From positions 27,583,649 to 27,647,648 of the forward strand of contig OX243828.1 in the NCBI GenBank assembly GCA_945859605.1: DNA of 64,000 nt, read 5' to 3'. Of this stretch, positions 33,886 through 59,984 are shown piece by piece. Under the pieces are notes generated by a model, which saw nothing but the letters and a program-made list of their open reading frames with translations, did no database searches and was not told the origin of the DNA. The stretch is from Lumbricus rubellus (lineage: Eukaryota; Annelida; Clitellata; Crassiclitellata; Lumbricidae). The translations under genes were made by a program, and so were the position numbers. Position 1 is the first letter of the stretch. Each line of letters starts with the position of its first letter.

Positions 33886-35680
33886 TGCTCAGAGTAGACG
33901 ATTTGTAAAGCTACATATGCTTAATTTTCTATATCATTGCATGCTGGTAATCCCTTGACCTTGTATCTTAGAAGCGCTGTGATGCCGTAAGGGATTAAAT
34001 TTGAATGTCATATCCATCATCTTTTCTTTTATACAAGCTAGGCCTATATCCAGAAGCAATATAGGGCTGAGTACCAATCGGGTCTATGGAACCACATGCG
34101 CCTGGATCATAGAGACTCTATAATAGTGACAGACTTTGAATGTCAGGTGCCTGAAGCCTAGGCTATTCTTTTGAAATCAAACCGCCACGCTGTCTAGACC
34201 GTAAAACCGAGTTGCACAGCGGTTGAAATGTTGACGCCAGAGCACTAACTGAACTGAGTGTATGAACCGAGTATTTTGAGGTTTCGAAAGCCAGAGGCAA
34301 TGTCTTTTCACTTCATAATGACAATAATATCCATGTTTCGAGCATGACTTTGACATTCGTTCGCTCCTCATGCAGGCTAATTTTTATGACTCGAGGCAGG
34401 CAAAGGCACAGATTTTGGGCGCTGTCAGAATTTGAGGTTTTCTTTGTCAGGTTCTTTTATATCTTATTCTCAGCTCACAACTAGTAGGCCCCTAATGCTG
34501 TTAGAATTCAACCTACTTGCAATTTAATAGCCATCACATGTAGCCTGTCGGTTTATCGCTTAGACCCCTAGAGATCTGCGAACGATTCAATTACACCCAT
34601 GCATTCATTCAGAAGGTTAATAGCATTAGAACGAGAAGCAAGGACTTTACATGACCGATGTCGAATCTCCCTCCAGTACAACATGTTGTAGGGGCAAATT
34701 ATTCGCCCCTCGCCGACAGACTCCTCCAGCTTTTTGAGGCGTCCACATAACTGAAATTCCTCTCTATTGTCGTTCGCGAACGAGCAAGACTCCATGGACT
34801 ATAGACATGCTACTGCTGCTCACATAAGAACTATAGAAATACGCATTGTTGCGCACATAAGAATTGTAGAAACACGCATTGTTGCGAGTCGTTAAACGCT
34901 GAGATGTGTTTACGAGAGCGAGCACACAACGGGGACCCATAAAAGGAGTGAAGGCGCAAATTCACTAATCACGACGACTACGGCTGCATATAATAATATA
35001 TATAGGCCGATATACCTTGACACATGCACGGGTCTTGAAGCGCAAATGAGGAGGCATATACGAAGCACGACATATGTATTAGATATATAATTATATACAT
35101 GCATATCCGAATGTGTTTTGAGCTGAGTTTCTGTGGGTGGAGGCTCAAGAAAAGCAGCTTGGAATTTAAGATATCTGAAGAACGCAATGCAGCTTACAAC
35201 AAAAAAGAAATTGGTCCTGTATTTTTCAGTCATTAAGAGACGCATTCGTGCTTACGAATTCGGATTTTACGCGCCCACTTCTTTTATGCAAACTCATAAT
35301 TAGTTGTCCGTCCATTCACCGTGTTTTTTAATTGTAGTCGGAGTTGAGATGTGTAGTTAAGATGAATATGTACACATAGTAAATGACTCTTTTTTTTCTA
35401 CCATGCATCACATATCCGAAAAGCAGCTTATACAATGCGCAAGCGACAATATCAAACTGGAAATACTGCACATTGTAATGTTTCCGCTTTCTCTAAATAG
35501 AGCTGCAGTCGTCGTTTTAATCGAAAGTCTTTGCTATAGGTCTATTGTATTCTGCCTTCTGACCGTTCTACTTCTGGATGTCTATAGTTCCCATCTTAGC
35601 CTGAAAAGTAATTTGCTAATAACTCAAAAGAGTTGTGACGAATGAATCAATAGGCTAATAGTCTGTATTATAAGGATGAA
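33886..35680. other. Intergenic, no gene seen
   Basis: No exon, element or array is supported. Confidence 0.45.
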
Positions 35681-37436
35681 CTTGCATATATATATATATA
35701 GCATATACATATGTATATGCCTATGTATATGACATTCTGCATTATGCTATTATTTTTTTTAAAATTTTTGTTTGTGATAAAAATCGAATTGAATGCAGCA
35801 GATTCGGTGACGATAATATTTATTATCGTTGATGAATGGTGTCAACTCACAATTGAATCGTCATCAAAAACCCTTTGAATTTTCTCTTTAAAGCTGTTTC
35901 TTAAATCCCATGGTGCCATGCGTGGCCATAAATAAAAGGTCATGTTGTCAAACTCTGATCACTCACAGATCACAGCTGTTTTACATGACGTCTGAAACTG
36001 AATTCAATATCATCTCTCAAAATGAAATTTGAAATTTCAATCTGATTGCAATTTTATTTTTGATCTGATAGAACATAATCAAATATTATGAATATGAATA
36101 TGTCTATAAAACACTGATTCATTGAATGAATGAATTTGAATGACTCATAAAAACCCGCCCGTCGATATGAGTAAATTTGTCTCTTTCTGCCGGAAGTCTA
36201 TTTTTCAACTAAGGCTGCTTTTTTTGCCCATTCATCATGATGCTATCATAATCAAGCAACGTATGTAGGCGTAGGCGTAGGCGTAGGCATGACTCGAAAA
36301 TACTGTATGGTTTTTTAGATTTTAGGTATATAGCTATAGCTGCCTGTGTGCCATTTTGACTATAGATATATAGATAAAAGTCCTTCAAAGTGGATTTGGC
36401 TCTCTTCTCCACTTGGCTCTCTCTCCTTTTCTCTCTCTGGGAGTATATACATGTATGTATACATGCACATGCATACATAATTATTATATATATAATATAT
36501 ATATATAATATATATATTATAAAAACGCAACCCAGGGAAGACACACTCTGCTTGTGCTCCACTTCTCTGCGTTTTGAGTCGTCAGTTGAACTCTGCATGG
36601 AGCGGATTTCCCTTTGCGCTGCAGCTCTTACTTTCCACATGTCTAATTCCAACGCGTTCTCTTGTAAACTCAAAAGTCAAAACTGTCCTTTTTTATCCGT
36701 CCTCTGTAGGGAGCACCTCCGCGTATACACTATAGCCTTGAAGTGATGTTAACCAAACTTCTATGATAAAAATATATAAAATCAATATAAATGTATGTAT
36801 GCTTTACACTACTGTAACAGACCCCTTTAACACATTCCATGTTCCATGCCTTCCAATCAGTCAATGGTCAAAAAAATTAGCCTACTATTAATTAATCGAA
36901 ACAGTTTTTGCTGCTCTGTCCTAACAATGTACGTGATTGTCACGCAGCAAAATACCACCAAAATATGCATTTTTAAGCCTATAGTTACACTTGATTATGC
37001 CTCGTCTCAACACCTGCAGGTCCTGTCTCAGCATTCGCTTTAAAGAATTAAGAATAAGTCCACAAAACCTGAGTAACAAAGAAGATGTCGTGGATGTGAT
37101 GAATAGCAATGAAGCACCCATTCAGGCCGTTCCATCCACCTTATAAAGATTGCAATCGCACCACTTTGCCACCACAAGCTGTCGATTGCACCTTGTTTTA
37201 ACATACAATGTCATACATGTATGTGTTTCATTATTTGTGCATCTATAGACAAAAGTAGATTTTGTAAGCGAGACAGTTGGGAACACTGGCTGAGTAACTG
37301 ACAAGTTCTGTAGTCCAATGCTCGTATAGCCTACGTAGTACGTACCGGTACTATACTACTTACTACGGAGACTTGAATGACTGAACGTATACGTATCTGG
37401 TGACCGAACCATGTATCCATGCGTCCATTCATTCAT
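35681..37436. other. Intergenic, no gene seen
   Basis: AT-rich. It holds TATATA runs (35688-35735, 36478-36525) and a GTAGGC hexamer repeat at 36264-36290. Confidence 0.45.
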
Positions 37437-37500
37437 TAAAATAATTTGCATGGCACCTCTTCAAGGGGATCACTTCGAGGCGCAAACCACTTCAGCGCGA
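37437..37500 (-). repeat. SINE 3' tail fragment
   Basis: GCACCTCTTCAAGGGGATCAC resembles the tail block at 33855 and 12490. It is a degraded copy. Confidence 0.35.
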
Positions 37501-38157
37501 CCAAATAAAATTGTCTTAAGATGAGAGAGGAATGACTGAGAAAGATTTCTATAGGAAGGGAGCGGATCGTCGGACCATCCCAGGTCGAGTGTCCTATACC
37601 GACATCCATCAGAGCGGCTGTTCTTAAAGGCAGTGAAACACGGTTAGGCTATTTGACGGACCTGATGACGAGCTTTATCAAAGGAGATACGACTATTTCT
37701 GGAGATGTGCATCTAGACAATAATAATTATAAGGTGTTGTTTGAGGTCCTCTTCAGAATTTCACAGCAGCCCTGAGAGAAAAATCATTTTTCAAATTCTA
37801 ATTAACAAAATCTGCAGTGCCTAAATTATACTTCCAAGCAAGATGAAATTATCTTTTGAAGAGTTGATGTGAACAACAAGGATTCGTAGACGATTAAAAT
37901 GCTCCGTGTAGGCCTATACAGTCGTACTGAATTGCTCATCATGAAAATATTTATTGATTTGTGGAGGAGAAAAGAAGGGGGCCAGTGGGACAACGAACTG
38001 GGAGAGACACCGACCGTTGCAAATCGAGCATGAGAAGTTACAAGCCATATTATCACGCGAAAGATTCGCTTTAGTGCAGAACTTGTCAGTGACAAGTAAT
38101 ACAAAGAATGACGAGAAAAAATGCGATCACTGGCCCACTTCATCATCAACTGTATAC
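37501..38157. other. Intergenic, possible exon not supported
   Basis: A plus frame at about 37954-38160 encodes a hydrophilic stretch (L-Q-I-E-H-E-K-L-Q-A-I-L-S-R-E). No convincing splice pair or homology was seen. Confidence 0.35.
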
Positions 38158-38459
38158 AACTATACAACTATACAATATACACTATACACTATACACTATA
38201 CACTATACACTATACACTATACACTATACACTATACACTATACACTATACAACTATACACTATACACTATACGCTATACACTATACACTATACGCTATAC
38301 ACTATACACTATACAACTATATACTATACACTATACAACTATACACTATATACTATACACTATACACTATACGCTATACAACTATACACTATACACTATA
38401 CACTATACACTATACACTATACACTATACACTATACACTATACAACTATACAACTATAG
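38158..38459. repeat. 7-bp tandem repeat (ACTATAC)n
   Basis: About 300 bases of heptamer ACTATAC, with AACTATAC and GCTATAC variants. Confidence 0.95.
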
Positions 38460-39417
38460 CCTACATGAGCCGAGAAGTGGGCTGGCTGATTGCAAAAAAC
38501 TGGCGCCGGTTTTCTTTCAAACAGCTGAAAACACGGCTGAAGTTCACGCACTACTTTTAGCATCAAAGATGAGCAAAGGAATATTTTAGGCAGCGCTCGT
38601 GTCTTCACAAGCGAGGGATATGATGTAGACTGCGTCACAGGAAGCGCTGACCAACTTGAGTTTTGTCGCTATTTTTACTCTGCATTCCTCGACTACCATT
38701 GTGTCTCTGACGTCAAATGAAAGAACATCCCACATAAATATCTGCGCGTACATGTATACATGTACAGTAGCATCAGCCAATGTGTTTTTGCGCAGCCGAT
38801 GACAAAAGCTGCGCCACGACACGGTTCACTGCTCGCCGCCCATTGCTCCCTACGTCCATGCGTAGATTTGAAATTTCTATAAATCGCCGGCGGTTGAGTC
38901 GTTAACGGTTTAGATGATCGAGAGCATCGGATGTGTCTACATTACTAGCCACCGCACAGCATAATAATTATTATCAGAGATAGAGAGAGTTAAAGCAAAC
39001 GCTTGTATCGAAGATTACCAGACGCAGTACGTTGTCTACTGCAGTGTCGACGAATAACAGTTACTATCAGCAACAGTCAGAAGAAGAAGAAAAGCAGAAG
39101 AGAAATCGACGCACAGCGAATTCTTTGCAACGACTGGTAGGTTTACTATTTTAACTATTTTAACTATTTTAACTATTTTAACTATGTTTACTATTTTAAC
39201 TATATTCCATGTCATGACATTGTAATATCTTCAATTTGCGACCAGATTGCGTTATAAGAATTCTGTGTTGAAAAGTGGTAGGTCACGTTGATTATTATTT
39301 AGCTATGTTTGAACTGTAAAATTAGCTGGAGCAGTAGTTCATGCAGCTTTTGTTCAGCTAGTATGACACAAATAGTGCTACATTAACCGATTAGACAATA
39401 GTGCTTGTCTTTTAAAA
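38460..39417. other. Intergenic, no gene supported
   Basis: Includes a short AACTATTTTA decamer run at 39140-39200. A donor-like CTG/GTAGGT at 39137 follows a GA-rich stretch that could be a 5' UTR exon, but nothing ties it to a gene. Confidence 0.4.
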
Positions 39418-39590
39418 TGTAATAGTGCGCACCCAAAAAAGTGGGATAGTGCTTGCCTTATAAAGTGGGATAGTGCTTACATTATAAAGTGGGATAGTGC
39501 GCGCCTTATAAAGTGGGATAGTGCTTACATTATAAAGTGGGATAGTGCGCCTTATAAAGTGGGATAGTGCACGCCTTAGTCTACACAGTG
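39418..39590. repeat. About 30-bp minisatellite (GTGGGATAGTGC units)
   Basis: About six imperfect units, each with GTGGGATAGTGC followed by a variable middle and TTATAAA. Unit lengths vary between about 25 and 31 bases. Confidence 0.85.
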
Positions 39591-40705
39591 CGGAATAGTC
39601 GGGTTCTAATGTTCACTATGTAGAAAGAAATGTGAGCAAACTCTGAAGCTTTGAACCTTGGTTTATAAATATTGGCAAATTCAAAAGATTAGTGAACATT
39701 AATTTTGTAGACTAGTTTTAACTATGTAATAAATTCTCTAGAGACAAAATAGCGTTTACTCGAAAGATGATTATACAACAGTTGTCTTATTTAACAAAGT
39801 CGTACAACATTTGCCTTGTTTCAACAAAGTCATAAATTTACGCCTTATTGAACTTAAGGCTCAGGACAACAGAAACTTTATTTTAATGTCTGTTTTGTGA
39901 CGTCTACGATTTATTGCATTTTTTCTGATTTTGTTTTCGCAAGAAACTCTCATATAGGCTAACTATTGAAAAGAAAAGAAAAAGATTTTGCAGAATAAGC
40001 ATAGAAAGTGTGAGATCCTATTTTCTTATTGAACATAGATTGCGGAGAGTTCTGAATAAAATTAAGCCTAGCATAGACTAACTGGCTTTTACTGTGCTTG
40101 TCTGAAATGTCAGCACTGCAACAGCAACGACCACATTTGATACACAGCTTTAAAAATACTTTCGCTTAGTTTTGAACTGTTGATGCAAATGGATCCACGA
40201 CAATCATGAATTCATACGCATAAATAATTATTAAGCCAATCAATACATTATTTAATTTATTTTCTTGCAAAGCATTGTAGGCTACTATGGGAGAATAATA
40301 TTAATTTATTTTCATTTAAACCTTAGGTCAAATCAATCCTTCTATATGATGCAAACAGCGAATAACCACGGACCTGCATGCGCAGTATAATTGGCAATAA
40401 AAACCAATGACCTCAGCCTTTTCTAGACGCACATAAATTAAGCAGCTTCTATTAGTGCCGTAAGTCAAGTCTGAAAGACGTGGTTTATTTGCTGTTCAGT
40501 TCTAATATTTGGCCATCGTCATCGTGCTGCTGATATATTATTATTTGATGATGTGGTGAAAAAACGATTCATGAGAATGTTGATATTAAAAGAATCTCTT
40601 TATGATTCGAGTCAGCGACTGTAATGAATGACGCTCAGAACCAACGATGCGTGACGACGATATTAATATCCGATGTAAAAAAGGAGCGAAGCAGTCAGTC
40701 GCTAC
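39591..40705. other. Intergenic, no gene seen
   Basis: AT-rich sequence. Nothing recognised. Confidence 0.5.
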
Positions 40706-40935
40706 ATATGGTTGGCTGGATGGCTGGCTGGATGGCTGGCTGGATGGCTGGTTGGATGGCTGGCTGGATGGCTGGTTGGATGGCTGGATGGATGGCTGGT
40801 TGGATGGCTGTATGGCTGGCTATATGGCTGGATGGCTGGTTGGATGGCTATATGGCTGGCTATATGGCTGGATGGCTGGCTGGATGGCTGTATATGGCTG
40901 GCTATATGGCTGGAGGACTGGTTGGTTGGCTGGCT
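40706..40935. repeat. (GGCT/GGAT)n repeat
   Basis: About 230 bases of GGCTGGATGGCT units with TATA-containing variants to the right. Confidence 0.95.
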
Positions 40936-40994
40936 GATCATTCAACGATGACTCTATTATAGTTGTGTGCACTGCATGTAACCTCACCACAACA

Positions 40995-41080
40995 ATTTCG
41001 TCACCTTCACTCATGTGCCTTTTTATCTCATGAGTAATGTTGTGAGAGATCGGTGGAAGTAATGAACGGGATGACAAAGC

Positions 41081-41118
<38 letters not shown>

Positions 41119-41457
41119 ATGTCAATCTATTGCTGTCTGTATGTATCGCTTTGTAATTGATGATGATCGAGGATTTCGCTTTCAAAGCTTTTTTGTTGTT
41201 GAAACATTCTCTGTTTTGCACTTATATCTTATCTTATGCAAAACACAACTGACTATGATCTGTCAACTCTCTGTATGCCTGCCTGTCTGTCTGACTGTCT
41301 GTCTGTCTGTCTGTCTGTCTGCCTGCCTGCCTGCCTGTCTGTATGTCAATCTATTGCTGTCTGTATGTATCGCTTTGTCATCCCGTTCATTACTTGCACC
41401 GATCTCTCACAACATTACTCATGAGATAAAAAGGCACATGAGTGAAGGTGACGAAAT
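40995..41457. repeat. Large inverted repeat with (CTGT)n at the junctions
   Basis: Arms 40995-41081 and 41371-41457 (about 87 bases) are near-identical reverse complements. Next to them, 41113-41154 and 41337-41378 are 42-base direct repeats. (CTGT)n arrays lie at 41082-41118 and 41280-41340. The layout suggests a copying switch between CTGT tracts. Confidence 0.85.
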
Positions 41458-41589
41458 AAAAAGACGACTATGTCGATCCTTTCTGTCGTCCTTCGTTGCA
41501 ACTTGTATAGCTGAATCATGTGTTGCATTCACTTATAAATCTCACAAGTCACTGGATCCGAAGACAGAACTACATTGATACTAGTGTGT

Positions 41590-41860
41590 GCATGTATTTG
41601 TGTATTTGTGTGTGCGCGTATGTGTGTGTGTTTGTATTTGTATTTGTGTGTGCCAATGTGTGCTCCTGGTCGAGATTGTGGCTGTCTTGATATGTATAAT
41701 TGTATATGCTGTGTATGTGCTGCTGTACATGGGAATAGATGTACGCACTGCTACACGTATGTGTCTCTTTTGGCTATTAACAAGTGTGTGTGTGTGTGAG
41801 TGTGTGTGTGCGTGCGTGTGCGCGTGTGTGTGCGTGTGTGTGCAGGTGGATATGTGCAGG
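41590..41860. repeat. Two (GT)n-rich tracts
   Basis: GT/GTATTT-rich stretches at 41590-41660 and 41785-41855 with about 120 bases of other sequence between. Confidence 0.85.
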
Positions 41861-42544
41861 TAAATGGTGTGTGGGTAAATGTTCTTAGCATTGAAGACAC
41901 GCCACCTGTCGCTGAAAACGCGAAGCATCGGATCACGTGACCTGCAATAGTAGATAATCCTATCACGTGATCTGCAAAATCTTTTAGTGAGAACTGAACC
42001 ACTCACTGGAATTATATATCGTGAGAATAGAGGAGAGTATTTGCAAAGTGAGGAATGTGGAGAGCGAAGTTTGGAGAAAGGACAACAACTCAAGAATGAA
42101 AATCTCAGAAAGAACAGGACATGATGATTCTTGATTAATGCTGGAACAATGATAATAATGGAAACATTTTATGTAGCTCCGTAGTTCAGTCGAAGCGAAG
42201 TATATATGGTCATAAAATCATGATTTCAGTTAAAATTACGATCATGGTAGGCCTAATAGTGAACATTGATGGAACAATAACTGTGAAAGGAGCGTCAGTT
42301 GGTGCAACAAGAAGAACAGTGTGTGCAAGGATGGACAATAATTATGAATAATCGTATTGAAAAGCATGACTTGCATTCGCATAGATCGACCAGTAGGCCT
42401 ATAGTTGCAATGGAAAGGCGAGCGATTCCATGTGCAATGGAAAGCGATTAGGAGACAAGACGATGGAAAGAAATGAGGAACTTGAACATCAGTCTCAATT
42501 CTTCGTCATTCTCTCTTCTCAACACCCTTTTCTCGCGGGAACCT
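41861..42544. other. Intergenic, nothing recognised
   Basis: No supported exon. AT-rich with scattered AGGCCTA words. Confidence 0.45.
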
Positions 42545-42625
42545 TGCGCACTGGGAGCGCCTCTGAACGGTTCACCATACTGCAGGCGCTGTACAGATGC
42601 CCAAATACAATACAATGCAACTGTG
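42545..42625 (+). repeat. SINE 3' portion
   Basis: GGGAGCGCCTCTGA matches the SINE body at 19865. It is followed by GGCGCTGTACAGATGCCC and an AATACAATAC tail, typical of a SINE 3' end on the plus strand. Confidence 0.6.
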
Positions 42626-42726
42626 TGTCCTATTTGCACCCGGTGTTTACAGCAATGGACATAATGAATTTTAATCGATTCTACGTAAGTTTCAGAATAT
42701 ATTACATTAATCCATTGTTATCGCAG

Positions 42727-43062
42727 TTTCTTGAGGAGCTGCATAAAAAAGCTGAAGTTTATTGGACCTGTCTGTCTGAACAACAAGCGAGCATTGTTCC
42801 CGTCATTGCGAACATCTTGCATGGTAATAAACTGTTGAACGACGTCAAGAAAAGTTATTCCTCTCAGCACATTATTCACCCTACAGAACCCACCGTCACC
42901 CATGACCCATTCATCAGCAGACAGCTCTCGAGGAGGACTGCAACACAGTCTCAGCTGAAGGCTGAAGGCTGGAGTAGGACAGACACGTGGACTGCTGCCG
43001 AATACCGCTCTCGTCACGACCCTGAACGGGGCTTCACTCGTGCAAACGCCTTCTTATTATAG
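42727..43062 (+). CDS. Probable 3'-terminal exon of an unrecognised gene
   Basis: The acceptor GTTATCGCAG ends at 42726, and 111 codons run from there to a stop at 43060-43062. The peptide is hydrophilic, helical at the start (F-L-E-E-L-H-K-K-A-E), then rich in Ser, Thr, Arg and His. It has the uneven composition of real protein rather than repeat. The frame stays open upstream, but that part is a SINE fragment, so the true partner exon must lie further 5' and was not found. Family unknown. No canonical AATAAA follows closely. Confidence 0.4.
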   Translation, partial: FLEELHKKAEVYWTCLSEQQASIVPVIANILHGNKLLNDVKKSYSSQHIIHPTEPTVTHDPFISRQLSRRTATQSQLKAEGWSRTDTWTAAEYRSRHDPERGFTRANAFLL

Positions 43063-44226
43063 TTCCCTAAAGTTTAGTCGTTGAGATGCCAACTGATCGG
43101 CGAAGCGTGAAGACAAAGCCAGGCTTTGCTTCTCAGAGACGAGTACAGCGGACAAAAAAGTATCCTGTTGGGTGCTTTGTAGTTGAATGTGTCTCTCTCG
43201 TCTTTGTCTGTCTGTCTTTCTCTGTGTCTGTTTGTCTTCTGTTCCGTCTCTTTTCGTTCTTGTCTGGGACTTGCCTCGTGAACCGGTTTGAAATTTTTTA
43301 CCAGAAAATGTGGTCGTTCTCTTTGGTTGGCTTGTTCGGTAACATATTTATGATATTATAAAGGATTCTTATAAAAATCACTGTATAGATCTAGGCTATA
43401 TATGATTATTTATATAATTATATATATAACAATAGGGAGACATATACGCAGACATAGATGCATATAGAATGATATGCAAACATACAGCATAATATAATAT
43501 CTCAGTTTAATTTAAAATTGACAAACCGCAGAATGCTAACTATTCAGAATATCATCATTATAATTATGAACGACTGATAACAAGTTATGACAGGAGTCGA
43601 ATTTAACTGTTCGGCAGCCAAGCAAGGCGCTCATCTTACCAACGCCATCTTCCGAATGAAAGGTTGAGTAGACCTTTGCAAGAGGAGCGGGAAGCATGAT
43701 CCTGCGTTCGTGAGTTTTTTGTGCCAAGGTGTAACCTTTACCCTTAACTTAACTTAACTTAACTTAACTTAAGCCAGACTGAGGTGGTATGATCATGAAG
43801 AGGAAGCGGAGAATACCAACATCGACAAAATATATTGAAGGCGGAGGTGCAGAGAAATTGAGCATAGAAGTAGGCTACCTTTTGCCAGGCACCTTCATTT
43901 TTTAAAGAATCATCCCGCGGATTGGCGCTTGAGCGTGGCCTACTAAATGACGACGACGATGATGATGATGGCGAAAAAATGTTGATGAGATATTCAGATT
44001 TATTTACGCGTAAGCAATTCGACATTCCTACGCGTGTATGTCAGTGTATATGTCAGTGCGCATGTCAGTGTGTATGTCATTGCGTATGTCAGTGTGTCGC
44101 TAGTCTGCTTCCTTGAATGCTTGCAATCACTGATGCGTGATAAGAGTGTGCTACCTGAGATAGTTTCTCATAAACCTGTGCAACAAACGATGGAGTGCAG
44201 ACGTGCGGGCACCAGTCTTTCAGAGG
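43063..44226. other. Intergenic, no gene seen
   Basis: Holds (CTTAA)n at 43744-43772 and a TGTCAGTGTGTA-type repeat at 44035-44098. No exon supported. Confidence 0.45.
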
Positions 44227-45330
<1,104 letters not shown>

Positions 45331-46861
45331 ATCATCATCCAGTGTTTAATCTAGACGTCTCTGGGGGGGGAAAGTTCCCCCCCCAGGATTGACATTTCCC
45401 CCCCCAGAAAAATTTGACAAAATGATATTGGTTTTTAGTTACTATTTTCATTGTTGATTTATATGAAGTGTTATAATATATCGTGATGTTATTTACTATT
45501 ATATGATTATTATTTATTATTTACTATCATGTTGCAATTAGTATAACTTACTGTATATATTTGTATAAACACCATTTTTGCACAACTAAAAACAGATATG
45601 ACATCCCCTCCAGAAAATTTGACAAAACGCTTATAGTTTTAGTTGCTGTTTACATCATCGAATTATGTGAATTGTTATAATATACTGTAATATTATTTAT
45701 TATTTATTATGGTCAATGGTCATAATGTTATTATTTACTATTATAATATGTGACACAATCCTGCTAAAATGAGAATAACTTACTGCTAATATTTGTACAA
45801 ATACTACTTTGTACAACTGAATGGCTCTCACCAGTGGTATCCTTCAAATTTTAAACTGTAGGCCTAAAATTTCAAAATGTTTGGTCCTACTATTTGAACA
45901 CATATAGGCTATAGTAAAACCTAAAAACAACATCATTACTACACATGGTTTCTTGAATTTGGCACCGGTAGTTTATTAGTTCTTGGTTGGTTTGTGTACC
46001 ATTAAATATGATTTCAGAAAGTATGTCCTGGTCAGCAATTCAGGACCATCTTGGGAAACAGGGTTAAACTGATATAGTGCTGAAAAGTCAGCTTATATAG
46101 GCTACTATTATATTCATGTCTGCATTTATTCATTAGAATAACTCAGCAACAGGAGAACTGAGCTGCTGAACTCGATACATAAAGATTTTTTATTGTAATT
46201 TTAATCATATATTATAGGCTATTAGATCCTAAAACACTTTTTATCAGTACTGAATAGTCTAATGGAGTTATTTTGCTAAAATGGCACCTTAAAAGAGGAG
46301 GCCTACCATAACAGTGTGGAAATAACCACCCAAAATATTTGTTAAGTGTTACTTATATTTATTGAAGTCCACTCTTATAAGCACTGAAAAGTGTACAGGC
46401 AGTTTGTTAAGATGACACCTTAAAATGCTGCCATTGCAATGTGGAAATTCAAAAATTTTCTGATGGGGCTCTGAAAAAGTACAGGTATTTTGTTAAGATG
46501 GTACCTTAAAATGCTAACATTGCAATGTGGAAATTCAAAAAGTTTCTAATGGGGCTCTGAAAAAGTACAAGTATTTTGTTAAGATGGTACCTTAAAATGC
46601 TACCATTGCAATGTGGAAATTCAAAAAGTTTCTAATGGGGCTCTGAAAAGGTACAGGTATTTTGTTAAGATGGTACCTTAAAATGCTACCATTGCAATGT
46701 GGAAATTCAAAAAGCACATCCCCCTCCCCATACCCCTCCCCCTGCGGGTCTCGGCGCTACGCGCCTCACGAGCGTCCTTCGGACGCTCGATTGTCTCCCC
46801 CCCCAGAAACCTGAAATCCCCCCCCAGCGGGTGGGGACTAGATTAAACACTGATCATCATC
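45331..46861. mobile_element. 1.5-kb non-autonomous hAT element with tandem 86-bp repeats
   Basis: The element is 45340-46852. Its ends CAGTGTTTAATCTAG and CTAGATTAAACACTG are exact inverses. ATCATCATC flanks both sides (45331-45339 and 46853-46861). This is an 8-9 base duplication, slightly uncertain because the target is a trinucleotide repeat. Near the right end, 86-base units repeat from about 46411 to 46715 (GATG marker at 46411, 46497, 46583, 46669). Subterminal CCCCCCC runs and a C-TTCG-G hairpin (46770-46790) lie close to the right end. A shorter relative sits at 49242-49345. Confidence 0.85.
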
Positions 46862-47686
46862 GGAGTTTCCGAAATCGTGTTCAGTGATATATATATATAT
46901 ATATATATACATACATACACATATATATACACACATATATATATATATATGCGACAGTCGTTGTTGATGCCTTCGTTTGCATGAAAAGGGAAGTGCACTG
47001 GCGTGGTTGGTTTTAGCGGAGGAGGAGGAGGAGGAGGAGGAGGTATACTTGCACCAAAATAAAATCTGTCTTTTGTAATGGGATTGTCAGTGATACAATG
47101 GATTGTGTAGCATGCTCCAAACAATTATTGCGATGCACACTAACTATTAATGTACAAAAAATAAACGTAGACTCTGGCAGTTGTGACGTGGTCCCTGACT
47201 CCCTGTGATCCATGCATAGGCCTACAGACGTAACAATGCACGTCTAAACTTCTCCATAGAATCCGACATTCTGTTCAGAGGAATTTTACACGTGTGTCCC
47301 TTCCACTAGCGGATTACTACATTTGTTGTTAACAGATAAGGGTGACAGGTTATGGCAGGATATGGTACGATATATGTATAGGACTGATGGTAGAAGACTG
47401 TATACCATCTGACGCTCAACGATCTCAGTAGAACGGAGGAGACGTGAAGAATCAAAGTGAAGCTCTGTTGCTTCTATATATGTCTGCTGCGTTAGTTACT
47501 ATATTACTATTACCGTATAATACTGCAGTTTGAATCGGACGATGTAAACTGATGAGACGTTTTTGTTTCTGCAGCAGTTGGCATTTCCATTCAAAGGAAG
47601 ACAGACGGAGAACGTTGACGTCGTGTACGTATTGCTCAGCTGCGCCGCAGAAAAGTGTGGACCACAACAATTATAATCAGGAAAAG
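46862..47686. other. Upstream region and 5' UTR of the VWA gene
   Basis: Contains TA/CA microsatellites (46888-46950) and a (GAG)n run (47019-47042). A CTATATA box-like sequence lies at 47474-47480, about 200 bases before the start codon. TTTCTGCAG at 47564-47572 could be an acceptor, so a non-coding first exon further upstream is possible. Confidence 0.4.

Positions 47687-59984
<12,298 letters not shown>

Noticed and set aside
37954..38160. Possible plus-strand exon before the heptamer array
   Set aside because: A plausible peptide, but I could not find a matching acceptor, donor and neighbour in phase.
42430..42684. Upstream in-frame extension of the 42727 exon, with a possible 42-base intron at 42685-42726
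   Set aside because: Bases 42545-42625 match the SINE body and tail, so the open frame there is chance. A 42-base intron would also be unusually short.
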